Shown: positions 37,227 through 45,993, counted from the first letter of the stretch. The stretch: DNA of 64,000 nt from Sandaracinus amylolyticus (GCF_000737325.1 NZ_CP011125.1:7626001-7690000); one strand, 5' to 3'. The notes: generated from the sequence alone by a model not told the origin. Program-made: numbers and translations.

Positions 37227-38719
37227 CAGAAACGACCTCCCGCGGCCGCACCGATCGTGCCGGTGCGCGGATCGACCATCGGTGCGAGCGCCCAGTCGCG
37301 CGCCTCGAGCACCGTTCCTTCGGAGGGCGGCAGCGGATCGTAGAGCAGGTAGTAGAGCCCCACCGCGCCGACGATCAGCGCGAGGCCGAACGCGGTGTCG
37401 GCGCCGATCGTGTAGTAGAGGCCGTGATCGAGGCGCTCGTCGTTCGTCGCGAGCGTGCCTGCGTCGCGCTCGCGCTCGAGCGTGGCGCGCAGGTCCTCGG
37501 CGACGAACGCGAGCGCGACGCCGCCGCCCGCGAGCAGCACCGCGAACGTCGACGCGACCCACGCGCCGCCGCGACCGACGTCGGGGCGCAGCCGCACGCG
37601 CACCGGCGTGAGCTGACCGCGCGCGACGGCGATGCGCTGCTCGAACGCCTTCATCCCGTCGGACTCGACGCGGAGCACGTGCTCGCCCGCCGGCACCTGG
37701 CCCTCGAAGGGCACGGTGCCGACGAGCTCGCCGTCGACGCGCACCCGCGCGCCGCGCACGTTGCCGATCACGCGCACGCGACCGAACGCGACGCGCTGCA
37801 GCTCGACGCGCACCTCGCGCTCTTCACCGACGCCGACCTCGACGTCCTGCTCGACCGTCTCGTAGCCCGCGCGCTCGATCCACACGTGGTGCGCGCCGAC
37901 CGGCACCGGGCCCTCGAAGGGCGTGCGGCCGCGAGGGCCGGCCTCGCGATCGTCGACGAAGACCTGCGCGCCCGGCACGTCGCTGACGACGCGCAGATAG
38001 CCGAGGAACTCGCCCTGGCTGAGGTTGACGATGACGACGTAGACCTTGCCGGGCTCGACCGTGACGTCCTGCTCCGCGACGTTGAAGTCGGGGTGCTCGA
38101 TGCGGACGTGGTAGCGGCCCTGATCGAGCGTGTACGAGAAGGGCGAGGAGCCGCGCGCGACCTCACGTCCCTCCTGCGTGATCGAGATGGTCGCGCCCTC
38201 GGGGTCGGTGCGCACCGAGACGAGCGACTTGAAGTCCTCGGGAAGCGCGGCGGGCGGCGGCGCGGCCTCGACGGCGGGCGCGGCGGTCTCGGCGGGCGGC
38301 GTGCCCTCGGCGGGCGGGGCGCCTTCTTCGGTCGGAGGCGGAGCCGCCTCGGCGGCAGCGCGACGACGCTCGAGCTCGGCGGTCAGGCGCGCGACGCGCT
38401 GCTCGACGGCGTCGCGATCCGACGCCGAGGGATCGCGCTGCAGGTAGCTGCGGAAGTAGTCGAGCGCGCGAGAGAGGTCGCCCGCGTTCTCGTACGCGAC
38501 GGCCGCGTTGTAGAGGAACGCGCTGAAGGGCTCGGCCTCGTAGGCGGCCTCGAACTCGGCGGCGGCCTCCCCGAAGCGTCCCTGGAGGTAATAGGCCTGG
38601 CCCTGCTCCATGTGCGCGCGGGCCGTCTCGATCGACGACCGCTCCTGCGCGCGCGCCGCGGGCACCCAGCCCGCGCTCGTCCCGAGCACCACGACAGCGA
38701 ACCCCAAGATCCAGCGCAT
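37226..38719 (-). CDS. TPR and PEGA-domain exported protein
   Basis: A 497-residue exported protein: signal peptide ending ARAQ (~25). TPR-like helices follow (AHMEQGQAYYLQGRFGEAAAEFEAAYE), then a Pro/Ala/Glu linker (~125-160) and about four PEGA-type beta repeats (DPEGATISIT; GAQVFVDDREAG; GRVRVIGNVRGARVRVDGE). Two membrane spans near the C-terminus (~385-405 and ~440-465) follow. PEGA domains are associated with surface or S-layer binding. Co-translated with the FG-GAP lipoprotein downstream; divergent from the PDZ lipoprotein. Confidence 0.78.
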   Translation of the reverse strand: MRWILGFAVVVLGTSAGWVPAARAQERSSIETARAHMEQGQAYYLQGRFGEAAAEFEAAYEAEPFSAFLYNAAVAYENAGDLSRALDYFRSYLQRDPSASDRDAVEQRVARLTAELERRRAAAEAAPPPTEEGAPPAEGTPPAETAAPAVEAAPPPAALPEDFKSLVSVRTDPEGATISITQEGREVARGSSPFSYTLDQGRYHVRIEHPDFNVAEQDVTVEPGKVYVVIVNLSQGEFLGYLRVVSDVPGAQVFVDDREAGPRGRTPFEGPVPVGAHHVWIERAGYETVEQDVEVGVGEEREVRVELQRVAFGRVRVIGNVRGARVRVDGELVGTVPFEGQVPAGEHVLRVESDGMKAFEQRIAVARGQLTPVRVRLRPDVGRGGAWVASTFAVLLAGGGVALAFVAEDLRATLERERDAGTLATNDERLDHGLYYTIGADTAFGLALIVGAVGLYYLLYDPLPPSEGTVLEARDWALAPMVDPRTGTIGAAAGGRF

Positions 38720-38813
38720 CCACCCTCCGAGCGAAGCGCCCCGATCCTACACCCCTTCTCCGGCGCGGAACGAAACTGGACGCGGCGTGGCCGTCTCGGG
38801 TACCTGCGATCCC

Positions 38814-39260
38814 ATGCGCGTCGCGGCGTCGCTGGGGATCCTGCTGCTCGTCGGGTGTGGGAGCGCACCTCCGCCCGCACCGGCGCACGCGGAGCAGGAG
38901 GCGATCGCGGGCGCGCCGCGCGCGATGCCGGAAGCGGGCGCGAGCGTGATCCGGCGCGCGATGCTCGACGAGGTGCTCGAGGCCGGGCTCGGGCAGTTCC
39001 TCCAGCGCATCGGCACGGAGCCCGATCTGCGCGACGGGCGCTTCGTCGGGTTCCGGGTGGTCGAGCTGCGCGACGAGGCGCTCTTCGCGGGCCTCGACCT
39101 CGCGCCGGGCGACACGATCGTGCAGGTGAACGGCCAGGGCATCGAGCGCCCCGAGCACGCCTACACGGTGTGGACCGGGCTGCGCGTCGCGAGCGAGCTC
39201 ACGATCGTGGTGCTGCGCGGCGAGGAGCGCCGCGAGCTGCGCTTCCCGATCGTCGACTGA
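38814..39260 (+). CDS. PDZ-domain lipoprotein resembling GspC C-terminus
   Basis: A 148-residue lipoprotein (LLLVGC, Cys14). After a short linker, residues ~42-148 match the inner part of type II secretion GspC: RRAMLDEVLEAGLGQFLQ, DGRFVGFRVVEL, GLDLAPGDTIVQVNGQGI and a final VLRGEERRELRF strand, i.e. a circularly permuted PDZ domain. It lacks the GspC membrane anchor and homology region, and no other gsp genes are near, so it is a stand-alone PDZ lipoprotein. ATG 38814 starts the signal peptide; the frame is open further upstream. Confidence 0.7.
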   Translation: MRVAASLGILLLVGCGSAPPPAPAHAEQEAIAGAPRAMPEAGASVIRRAMLDEVLEAGLGQFLQRIGTEPDLRDGRFVGFRVVELRDEALFAGLDLAPGDTIVQVNGQGIERPEHAYTVWTGLRVASELTIVVLRGEERRELRFPIVD

Positions 39261-39275
39261 CGCCGCCGCGGCGCG

Positions 39276-40154
39276 CTACGCCGCCTGCGCCGGCAGTCGC
39301 GGCGCCACGCTCGGCGCGCCCGCGTCGAGCCCCGCGACGCGCCGGAACGCCCAGTCCGTCAGCCAGCGCGGCAGCAGCGCGAGCATCACCGGGCCGAGCG
39401 CGTTGTAGAACGGCGCGACGTACCGGGCGCGCGGCCATCGCGACATCGCCGCGTGCTCGATCGCCCGCGCGACCGACTCGGGACCGACCGCGAGCGGCCC
39501 GATCGCCTCGTCGGCCTTCCCCGCCACCGCCATCGCGCGCGCGTACGGCGATCCCTCCGCCTCGTACTTGCGCAGCAGGCCCATCGTCGTCGCGGTGAAC
39601 TCCGTCTTGATGTACCCGGGCTCGATCACCGACACCCGGATCCCGAACTGACGCAGCTCCATCCGCAGCGCGTCGCTGAGCGCCTCCACCGCGTACTTCG
39701 TCGCGTGATAGACGCCGCCCAGCGGGAACACCATGCGCCCGCCGACGCTGCTCACGTTGATCACGCGCCCCGCGCCGCGCGCGCGCATCTGCGGCACGAA
39801 CGCGCGCGTCACCGCGAGCAGGCCGAACACGTTGGTGTCGAACTGCGCGCGCACGTCCGCGTCGGACAGCATCTCGACCGGCCCGAAGAGCCCGTAGCCC
39901 GCGTTGTTCACGAGCACGTCGACGCCGTGCCCGTCGGTCGTGCGATCGATCGCGTCCTTCGCGCTCCGGATCGACTCGGCGCTCGTCACGTCGAGCGCGA
40001 CCGTCTCGATCCCGAGCGCGCGCAGCTCGGCCATCGCCTTCTCGTTGCGCCCCGTCGCGATCACGCGGTGACCGCGCGCGTGCAGGTGCAGCGCGGTGTG
40101 TTTGCCGATGCCCGCGGTACCGCCGGTGATCAGGACGACCTTCTTCGCAGCCAT
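39276..40154 (-). CDS. Short-chain dehydrogenase/reductase
   Basis: A 292-residue classical SDR. Cofactor motif TGGTAGIG (10-17), NNAG (83-86), catalytic Ser in NVSSVGG (~135) and Tyr149/Lys153 in YHATKYAVE. Arg/Asn following the second strand (ATGRNEKA) suggests NADP(H). Strong GGAGG 6 bases before ATG 40154. Downstream of a TetR gene on the same strand and preceded by a palindrome that matches one in front of that TetR gene, so probably TetR-controlled. Substrate unknown; lipid or xenobiotic ketones/alcohols are typical. Confidence 0.85.
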   Translation of the reverse strand: MAAKKVVLITGGTAGIGKHTALHLHARGHRVIATGRNEKAMAELRALGIETVALDVTSAESIRSAKDAIDRTTDGHGVDVLVNNAGYGLFGPVEMLSDADVRAQFDTNVFGLLAVTRAFVPQMRARGAGRVINVSSVGGRMVFPLGGVYHATKYAVEALSDALRMELRQFGIRVSVIEPGYIKTEFTATTMGLLRKYEAEGSPYARAMAVAGKADEAIGPLAVGPESVARAIEHAAMSRWPRARYVAPFYNALGPVMLALLPRWLTDWAFRRVAGLDAGAPSVAPRLPAQAA

Positions 40155-40168
40155 GTTCGCCTCCAGGG

Positions 40169-40180
40169 ATGAACGTTCAT
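40169..40180. promoter_or_regulatory. TetR operator candidate before the SDR gene
   Basis: ATGAACGTTCAT is a perfect 12-bp palindrome 15 bases upstream of the SDR start. On the minus strand the context CGGAATGAACGTTC is shared with the site before the tetR gene (40800-40817). A run of seven T on the minus strand (40194-40200) lies between the tetR stop and this site and may end or attenuate tetR transcription. Confidence 0.6.
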
Positions 40181-40211
40181 TCCGCATTCGGGACAAAAAA
40201 AGGGACGATCC

Positions 40212-40796
40212 TCAGCGTCGGATCGCCTCCCAGCAGCACTGCTCGGCCTGCGCCACGACCGCAGGGCTCAGCTCGAGGCGTCCCTCCGACCACGCGCGCA
40301 GCAGGCCGTCGAACACGCCCCACACGATCGCCACCAGCAGCGCCGGAGGCAGATCGCGCATCGCGAGCTGGGCGATCGACGCGCGGAACGCCGCCTCGAC
40401 GAGCGCGTTGCCGTGCTCCTCGAGGGCGCGGCTCTCGGCGTCGAGATACGCGGCGTGGTGATGGAGCTCGAGGAAGCGCACCGAGATCGCGTTGCCCTTC
40501 ATGAACGCGATCGCGCGCTCGAAGAGCACGTGGAACTGCTCGCGCGGCGGCTGATCGAACGGGAATCCGTCGGCGAGCGCCGCGGTCATCCGCTGCTTCT
40601 CGCGGCGGTAGAGCGCGTTGACCAGGTGCTCCTTGCTCTCGAAGTACCGGTAGATCGTGCCCGCGCCGACCTTCGCGCGCTCCGCGACGAGCGGCACCGC
40701 GGTCCCGTGGAAGCCGCGCTCCGCGAAGAGCTCGAGCGCGGCGTCGAGGATGACGTCGCGCTTGCCGGTGTCGGGGTCGCTGCGAGGCGGGGTCAT
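40212..40796 (-). CDS. TetR-family transcriptional repressor
   Basis: A 194-residue TetR protein. The N-terminal helix-turn-helix is classic: ILDAALELFAERGFHGTAVPLVAERAKVGAGTIYRYFESKEHLV split over residues ~15-60. The C-terminal ligand domain is unspecific. A palindromic site lies immediately upstream (autoregulation) and its near-copy lies before the adjacent SDR gene 57 bases downstream, so this protein probably represses itself and the SDR until a small ligand binds. Confidence 0.88.
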   Translation of the reverse strand: MTPPRSDPDTGKRDVILDAALELFAERGFHGTAVPLVAERAKVGAGTIYRYFESKEHLVNALYRREKQRMTAALADGFPFDQPPREQFHVLFERAIAFMKGNAISVRFLELHHHAAYLDAESRALEEHGNALVEAAFRASIAQLAMRDLPPALLVAIVWGVFDGLLRAWSEGRLELSPAVVAQAEQCCWEAIRR

Positions 40797-40799
40797 GCG

Positions 40800-40817
40800 A
40801 CGGAACGTTCATTCCGT
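40800..40817. promoter_or_regulatory. TetR operator candidate before tetR
   Basis: ACGGAACGTTCATTCCGT has 6-bp arms ACGGAA/TTCCGT and lies 3 bases upstream of the tetR ATG, covering the ribosome-binding position. Its minus-strand core CGGAATGAACGTTC is identical to the site before the SDR gene, which supports autoregulation. Confidence 0.6.
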
Positions 40818-40858
40818 ACGCGACGGGGCTCGAGCGGTCAAGCGACGGCGCGCGCGCC

Positions 40859-41512
40859 TCAGTCGGGGTCGCGCCGGAGGCGCTTCACGATCGCGAGCAC
40901 GTCGGCGGCGACCTCTTCGACGTCGCGATCGGCGATGACGAACTCGATGCGCTCGCCCGGGAAGTGCTCGGCGAAGCGCCGGTAGAACGCGGCGAGCTGG
41001 GTCTGCAGCTCGTAGTCGTCGAAGAGCTCGCGGCTCGCACCGCGCGCCGCGCGCCGACGCGCCGCGACCTCGTCGGGCACGTCGAGCACGATCGTGAGGT
41101 CGGGCCGCCGCGCGTGGCGGTTGATCTCCTTCACCCACGCGACGGTCTCGGCCTCGCCGCCGCCGGTGATCGACTGGTACGCGACCGACGAGTGGTAGTA
41201 GCGGTCGCTGATCACGGTGACGCCGTCCATCAGGTTCGGCGTGATCGACGACTCGATGTGGTCCATCCGGTCGGCGGCGAAGAGCAGCGCCATCGTCGTC
41301 CACGAGGGAGGCCGCGGCCCCGTCATGCCCGGGACCACGATGCGCCCGGTGAGGATCTGCCGGATCTGCACGCCGATCGGGCCGTCGCTCGGCTCACGCG
41401 TGGTGTGCACCGGCAAGCCGCGCTCGCGCAGCGCGTCGGCGAGTCGCTTCGTGTGCGTCGTCGTGCCTGCGCCGTCGACGCCTTCGAGGACGATGAAGAG
41501 CCCCTCGATCAT
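40859..41512 (-). CDS. tmk: Thymidylate kinase (dTMP kinase)
   Basis: A 217-residue kinase making dTDP from dTMP. Family marks: LEGVDGAGTTTH (9-20, P-loop position), THTTREP-like TTREPSDG, the DRYYHSSVAYQS block and the DVPDEVAARR region. The P-loop Lys of the canonical GxxxxGK[ST] is Thr here (GAGTTTH). ATG 41512 starts directly before the P-loop strand. Lies between the VWA lipoprotein gene (34-base gap) and tetR. Confidence 0.85.
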   Translation of the reverse strand: MIEGLFIVLEGVDGAGTTTHTKRLADALRERGLPVHTTREPSDGPIGVQIRQILTGRIVVPGMTGPRPPSWTTMALLFAADRMDHIESSITPNLMDGVTVISDRYYHSSVAYQSITGGGEAETVAWVKEINRHARRPDLTIVLDVPDEVAARRRAARGASRELFDDYELQTQLAAFYRRFAEHFPGERIEFVIADRDVEEVAADVLAIVKRLRRDPD

Positions 41513-41546
41513 GCGGCGGACCCTATCACGGCGGGACGCGAGGCGA

Positions 41547-42773
41547 TCAGAGCGGCGCGTGCTCCGCGCACGCACGACGCCCGATGAGCGACACGATCGG
41601 CGCGACCGCGGGCGTGAAGTCCTCCTGGCAGATCGACTGCACGGTCCCGCGGCCCCGCCCGACGCCCGCGACCGCGCGCACCAGACGCCGCGGCGGGAAC
41701 GCGATCCCGGTGGGCCCGTTGCACGAGGGCACCAGCCGCGTCGGCATCTCGGGATCGACGCGCTCCTCCATCTCGGGGCGCGCGAGGATGCGCTCGTAGT
41801 CGTCGAGCGAGGGCAGCGGGACCGCGGCGTCCGCGGGGATGCCCGCGATCACGGCGAGCGCGAAGAGATCGGGGCGATCGGCGCGCAGCGCGAGGAGCCC
41901 ACCGACGTAGCGCTCGACCGGATGGAGCGCCTCCGGGTACGCGAAGCAGCGCAGGTTGAGATCGGTCACGTAGCGCGGCGACGAGGTGTCGAAGAGCTCC
42001 ACGTCGCGCACCGAGCAGTCCTCCTCGTCGGTGAGGACGATCACCGCGAGCAGCGATCCGTCGCGCAGGAAGCCCGCGTTCGCGCCGTCGGCGTGCCCCG
42101 ACGTGCCCGCGACGAACGTGGGCGGGACGTAGTCCGGCGCGGTGTACGGCTGCGGCGTCGACGGCGAGAGCGCCTTGAGCGCGGCCTCGAGCGGCTGCTC
42201 GAAGCCGCACCCGCCGGTGCCGACGCGCGCGACGCACGCGACGTCGTTCGCGAACGCCGCGGGGTCGTCCCCTGCGCCGAACTCGAGGATCGGCGGGTAC
42301 GTCGCGCTGCATCCGTCGGCGGACGCGACCTCGCGGAGCACGCCATCGTCGCCGAAATTCGCTTCGTCGTCGCAGCTCGGGATCGTGTAGCCCCCGACGC
42401 CGAGATCGGGCGTGATCACACCGACGTGCAGGTCGGTGATCGCGGGCCAGTCGGGCTGCGAGTCGCCGTCGCGATCGGGCGGGTCGACGAGCTCGCCGAT
42501 CAGCCGCGGGAGCTGGGCGACGAGGCTGTCCTGCTCCTCCGCCATCGAGCTCGAGGAGTCGACGACGATCAGGAGATCGACCGGCGTCGACCCCGTGCAC
42601 ATGCCGCTGGGCTCGCGCCATCCGCCGTCGCGCAGGCCTGCATCGATCGCCGCGCCTGCATCGGGACGCGAGACGGCCGCGTCACGCCACAGCGGATCGC
42701 TGAGCGTCACGTCGCGATAGCACCCGCCGATCGCCAGCGCGGCGAGCGCGATCGCGATCGCGCGGGAGCTCAC
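41547..42773 (-). CDS. VWA-domain-like lipoprotein
   Basis: A 408-residue lipoprotein: GTG start, hydrophobic signal (AIAIALAALAIGGC), Asp/Ala linker, then PVDLLIVVDSSSSMAEEQ, the MIDAS DxSxS loop of a von Willebrand A domain. VIVLTDEEDCS later could supply the second metal loop. Many Cys pairs suggest extracellular disulfides. GTG overlaps the FecR stop (GTGA), so it is co-translated with the anti-sigma-like gene and may be the surface output or sensor of the sigma system. Confidence 0.78.
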   Translation of the reverse strand: MSSRAIAIALAALAIGGCYRDVTLSDPLWRDAAVSRPDAGAAIDAGLRDGGWREPSGMCTGSTPVDLLIVVDSSSSMAEEQDSLVAQLPRLIGELVDPPDRDGDSQPDWPAITDLHVGVITPDLGVGGYTIPSCDDEANFGDDGVLREVASADGCSATYPPILEFGAGDDPAAFANDVACVARVGTGGCGFEQPLEAALKALSPSTPQPYTAPDYVPPTFVAGTSGHADGANAGFLRDGSLLAVIVLTDEEDCSVRDVELFDTSSPRYVTDLNLRCFAYPEALHPVERYVGGLLALRADRPDLFALAVIAGIPADAAVPLPSLDDYERILARPEMEERVDPEMPTRLVPSCNGPTGIAFPPRRLVRAVAGVGRGRGTVQSICQEDFTPAVAPIVSLIGRRACAEHAPL

Positions 42774-44107
42774 CGCGCGCCTCCTCCCGGACACGTGACC
42801 GACGGGTCTCCACCGAGCCGACACACCGCGGCGCGCGCGAGCTGCGCGTGGGGGCCGTGCGGTGCCTCCTGGAGATAGCGCACGTAGGTCGCGCGCGCGG
42901 CGTCGCGATCGCGCAGCGCACCCTCCTGCGCGCGCGCGAGCGCGAAGATCGCGTTCGCACCCTCGGCGCGGCCGCGTCCCAGCGTCGCCGCGCGCTCGAA
43001 CGCGTCGGCGGCCTCGCGCGCCTCGCCGGTCGCGAGGAGCGAGTCGCCGATCATCGCCTGGGCTTCGGTGCGGATGTCGATCGGCGCCGCACGATCGCGC
43101 ACGAGCTCCGCGAGCATCGCGCGAGCCCGCGGGTGATCGCGCAGGTCTTCGAGGACGTGACGCGCGGCGGCGAGCCGCTGTCGCGGCGAGACCGGGATCA
43201 CGTCGGGCGGCTGCACCACGGCGCTCGGGGCCTCGTCGGCGACGACCTCGGGCGCCTCCGGCTGCGCGGGCGGCACGCTCGTCGGGATCGGCGCGCTCGT
43301 CGTCGTCACGCGTCGCGTGATCGGCCCCGGCTCGGCGGTCTCGAGCGGCGCGGGCTCGATCGGCGCGACCACCGGCTCGATGGTCTCGAGCGCGGGCTCG
43401 CGCGCCGCCGCGGGCTCGCGCGCCGCCGCCGCCGCCTGCGCGCTCTCGATCTCGACGCTCTCGCCCGCGTGCACGAGCACCGCGCTCTCCGACGCGCTGC
43501 GCGGCACCACACGCACCGTGCCCTCGCGCACCGCGACGCGCGTCGCGCCGCCCGTGAGCCGCACCGAGAACACCGTGCCGACCACCTCGACGCGCGCGCT
43601 CGGCGTCTCGATGCTCAGCCGCTCGCGCCCGCGCTCGCGCGGATGGAACGCGACGTCCACCCCGCCGCGCGTCAGCTCCACGCGCACGTCGCGCACGTCG
43701 AGCGAGCCGAAGCGCATCGCGCTGCCGCCCTCGAGATCCAGCTCCACGCCGCCGAGGCGCACCTCGGCGCGCTCTCCCGGACCGACCTCGAGCGCTCCGC
43801 CCACGTCGAGCGTCCCGCTCGCCGTGCCCATCTCGAAGCGCGCCACCGGGCGCTCCTCACCGAGCAGCGCCGGGCGCACGATCACCGCGAGCCCGACCAC
43901 CGCCGCCACCGCGAGCGCGCCGCCCGCCGCAGCCCACGCACGCCCACCGCGGGGCTCGCGCGCCGCGTCCGCCTCGCGCGCGCGCTCGCCGCGCGACACC
44001 GCGTCGACCAGCCGCCGTTCCATTCGCGCACGCCGCAGCTCGTCGAGCGTCGGCGGCGACGTTCGGAGCGCTTCCACGGCTCGCGCGCTCGCATCACGTC
44101 GCGTCAT
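42770..44107 (-). CDS. FecR-like anti-sigma/sensor protein with TPR-like tail
   Basis: A 445-residue protein: cytoplasmic N-terminus (~60 residues), one membrane span (AAAGGALAVAAVVGLAVIV), then a FecR-type beta domain (~90-230: GTLDVGGALEVGPGERAEV, RVEVVGTVFSVRLTGG, TRVAVREGTVRVV). A long Pro/Glu linker and a C-terminal helical TPR-like region (AADAFERAATLGRGRAEGAN) follow. GGAGGAG precedes ATG 44107. The start lies within the last codons of the ECF sigma gene (14-base overlap), so it most likely binds and controls that sigma factor. Confidence 0.82.
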   Translation of the reverse strand: MTRRDASARAVEALRTSPPTLDELRRARMERRLVDAVSRGERAREADAAREPRGGRAWAAAGGALAVAAVVGLAVIVRPALLGEERPVARFEMGTASGTLDVGGALEVGPGERAEVRLGGVELDLEGGSAMRFGSLDVRDVRVELTRGGVDVAFHPRERGRERLSIETPSARVEVVGTVFSVRLTGGATRVAVREGTVRVVPRSASESAVLVHAGESVEIESAQAAAAAREPAAAREPALETIEPVVAPIEPAPLETAEPGPITRRVTTTSAPIPTSVPPAQPEAPEVVADEAPSAVVQPPDVIPVSPRQRLAAARHVLEDLRDHPRARAMLAELVRDRAAPIDIRTEAQAMIGDSLLATGEAREAADAFERAATLGRGRAEGANAIFALARAQEGALRDRDAARATYVRYLQEAPHGPHAQLARAAVCRLGGDPSVTCPGGGAR

Positions 44108-44741
44108 GATCGTCTCCTCCACCGCCCGGAAGCGAATTCGTCTCGGCGCCGATCGACGCGAGCGCCGCATCGAGCCGCTTCCGGCCCGCGACCAGGCGGG
44201 CGTGCAGCGTCGAGATGCCGGTGCCGGTCATGGCGCTCACCTCGGCGAGCGTGTGCCCCTCGACCTCGTGCAGCACGAACACCGTGCGCTGGTCCGGGGT
44301 GAGCTTCGCGAGGGCCCACTCGGCGAGCGACTTCGAGTCGTGGGTGTCGTCGGGACGCCCCGCGGCGCGCCCCAGGCCGACCCACTCGGTCACGCGCTGC
44401 CAGCGCGAGCGGCGCCAGCGATCGCGCGCCTGATCGAGCGCGCGACGGGTCGCGATGCCGATGATCCACGTCGAGAGCTTCGAGCGTCCGTCGAAGCGAT
44501 CGGCGCCGTCGAGCGCGGCCAGGAAGGTCTGCTGGACGACGTCCTCCACGTCGGGATCGCTCGAGCCGAGGATCCGCGCGACGGTGCGGAACACGCGGTC
44601 CACGTGGTCGCGGTAGAGCCGCCGGACCGCCGCGTCGTCGCCCGCGGCTGCGCGGGTCAGCAGCGCCCGTTCTTCCTGGTCCACCGGAGAGCGCGACTCC
44701 GCGCGCCCAGCGTCGGCTCCGCCCCCGTCGATGACGCGCAT
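44094..44741 (-). CDS. ECF-family RNA polymerase sigma factor
   Basis: A 215-residue ECF sigma factor: region 2 (AAVRRLYRDHVDRVFRTVARIL, DVEDVVQQTFLAAL, KLSTWIIGIATRRALDQ) and region 4 (KLTPDQRTVFVLHEVEGHTLAEVSAMTG split over the helix-turn-helix). First gene of an operon with the FecR-like and VWA genes. A GTG 18 bases upstream (44759) is an equally possible start. It redirects RNA polymerase in response to an envelope signal; the target genes are not identified. Confidence 0.9.
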   Translation of the reverse strand: MRVIDGGGADAGRAESRSPVDQEERALLTRAAAGDDAAVRRLYRDHVDRVFRTVARILGSSDPDVEDVVQQTFLAALDGADRFDGRSKLSTWIIGIATRRALDQARDRWRRSRWQRVTEWVGLGRAAGRPDDTHDSKSLAEWALAKLTPDQRTVFVLHEVEGHTLAEVSAMTGTGISTLHARLVAGRKRLDAALASIGAETNSLPGGGGDDHDAT

Positions 44742-44895
44742 CGCCACGTCCCGTCTCACGGCAGCGCCCTCTCGAGCGGCTCCAGAGCGCTCTCGCGCGT
44801 GCTCGTGGTCACGTCCATCACGCCGGGGGGTCGTCCTCGACAGCCGAGAATTCCAAGCGCCGACGGAACGGGCGCGCTCCGCATCGTCGCACGGA

Positions 44896-45942
44896 TCACG
44901 GTCGCAGCCTCACGCCGATCACGCCCCACACCGTCACCACGTCCTCGAGGAAGATCACCTCTCCTTCGCGCACGAAGCGCGCGGGATTGCTGACGAAATC
45001 GATGCCCGGCTCGAGCACGATCTCGAACGGCGCCGCGAAGATCCACGCGAGCTCGAGCGTGCCGCGCAGACCGAACGCGGTCACGGTCTGGGACGCGTCG
45101 GTCGCCTCGATCCACGCGTTTCCGAAGCGCGTCAGCACGCCGAACGTGAGCCCGGGCACGAAGTCGCCCCACCTCCAGGGGCGCACCTGGAAGCGCATGC
45201 CGACGCTGATCGGCCGGTACTGGACGATCTCGCCCAGCGACGTCGAGCGCTCCTCGGGGATCAGCGGGAGATCGCCCTCGAGCACCAGACAGCTCATGTC
45301 GATGCACAACCCGACGCCCACGCCCGGCCCGACCAGCGCGGTGTCGCGCGCGGTCGAGAAGCCGAGCAGGAGACGCAGGTAGATCGTGGGGCGCGCGATC
45401 GGCTCGATCCGACGACGCACGCCGAAGAGCCCGCCCTCCTGCTCGTAGTAGACGAAGCTCACGCGCTCACCGGGGCGCGCGCCCGGGCCCTCGGCGCGAT
45501 CGCTCGGGGGCGGTCCCTCGAGCGCGGCGTCGCGCAGGGCCTCCACCGCGAGCGCCACCGCGCGCACCGCCGCGTCGCGCGCCGGCGGGAGATCGAGGCG
45601 GCTCTGATAGAGCAGGCCCTGCGGCCCGCCGAGCGTCACGAGCACCTCGGCGCCCTCGCGGATCAGCCCGACGTGCGCGGCGGGCACCGCCTCGGGCACG
45701 CCGGGCGGCGGCGGCTCGCCGACCGTGATCGCGACCTGCGCGCGCAAAGAGAGCATCCGCGCGACGCGCTCCGCGAGCGGCCGGAGCGGGCCCTCGGGAC
45801 GCAACGTCAGCGGCGCTGCTGGATCGAGCTGCTCGGGCCGTCGTGGGGCAGCGCCCGCGGACGTCTCCTGGGCCGCGGCGAGCGAGCTCGGCGCGAGCAA
45901 GAGGAGCACGAGAGCGAAGATCCGCGCGAGGCCGCGCACCAC
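44896..45942 (-). CDS. Exported protein with probable beta-barrel end
   Basis: A 348-residue protein with a signal peptide (RGLARIFALVLLLLAPSSLAAAQE). An N-terminal half of ~150 residues contains alternating strand/helix (RAQVAITVGEPPPPG, AEVLVTLGGPQG). The C-terminal half is made of amphipathic strands ending VWGVIGVRLRP, like an outer-membrane barrel. GTG 45942 starts just before the signal; the frame is open to 46026 but that part covers a terminator hairpin. No family recognised. Confidence 0.65.
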   Translation of the reverse strand: MVRGLARIFALVLLLLAPSSLAAAQETSAGAAPRRPEQLDPAAPLTLRPEGPLRPLAERVARMLSLRAQVAITVGEPPPPGVPEAVPAAHVGLIREGAEVLVTLGGPQGLLYQSRLDLPPARDAAVRAVALAVEALRDAALEGPPPSDRAEGPGARPGERVSFVYYEQEGGLFGVRRRIEPIARPTIYLRLLLGFSTARDTALVGPGVGVGLCIDMSCLVLEGDLPLIPEERSTSLGEIVQYRPISVGMRFQVRPWRWGDFVPGLTFGVLTRFGNAWIEATDASQTVTAFGLRGTLELAWIFAAPFEIVLEPGIDFVSNPARFVREGEVIFLEDVVTVWGVIGVRLRP

Positions 45943-45977
45943 GGTGCGAACGTACCACCGGCCGCGCGCGGTGACGG

Positions 45978-45990
45978 CGTTTCCGAAACG
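45978..45990. promoter_or_regulatory. Short palindrome upstream of exported barrel gene
   Basis: CGTTTCCGAAACG is a palindrome with 6-bp arms around a single central base, 36-48 bases before the GTG of the exported protein. Its position and form fit an operator; the regulator is unknown. It also lies just past the adjacent terminator hairpin. Confidence 0.35.
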
Positions 45991-45993
45991 GAC

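Noticed and set aside
38814-39260. Type II secretion gene gspC
   Set aside because: Only the PDZ-like half is present, on a lipoprotein, and no other gsp genes are in the window.
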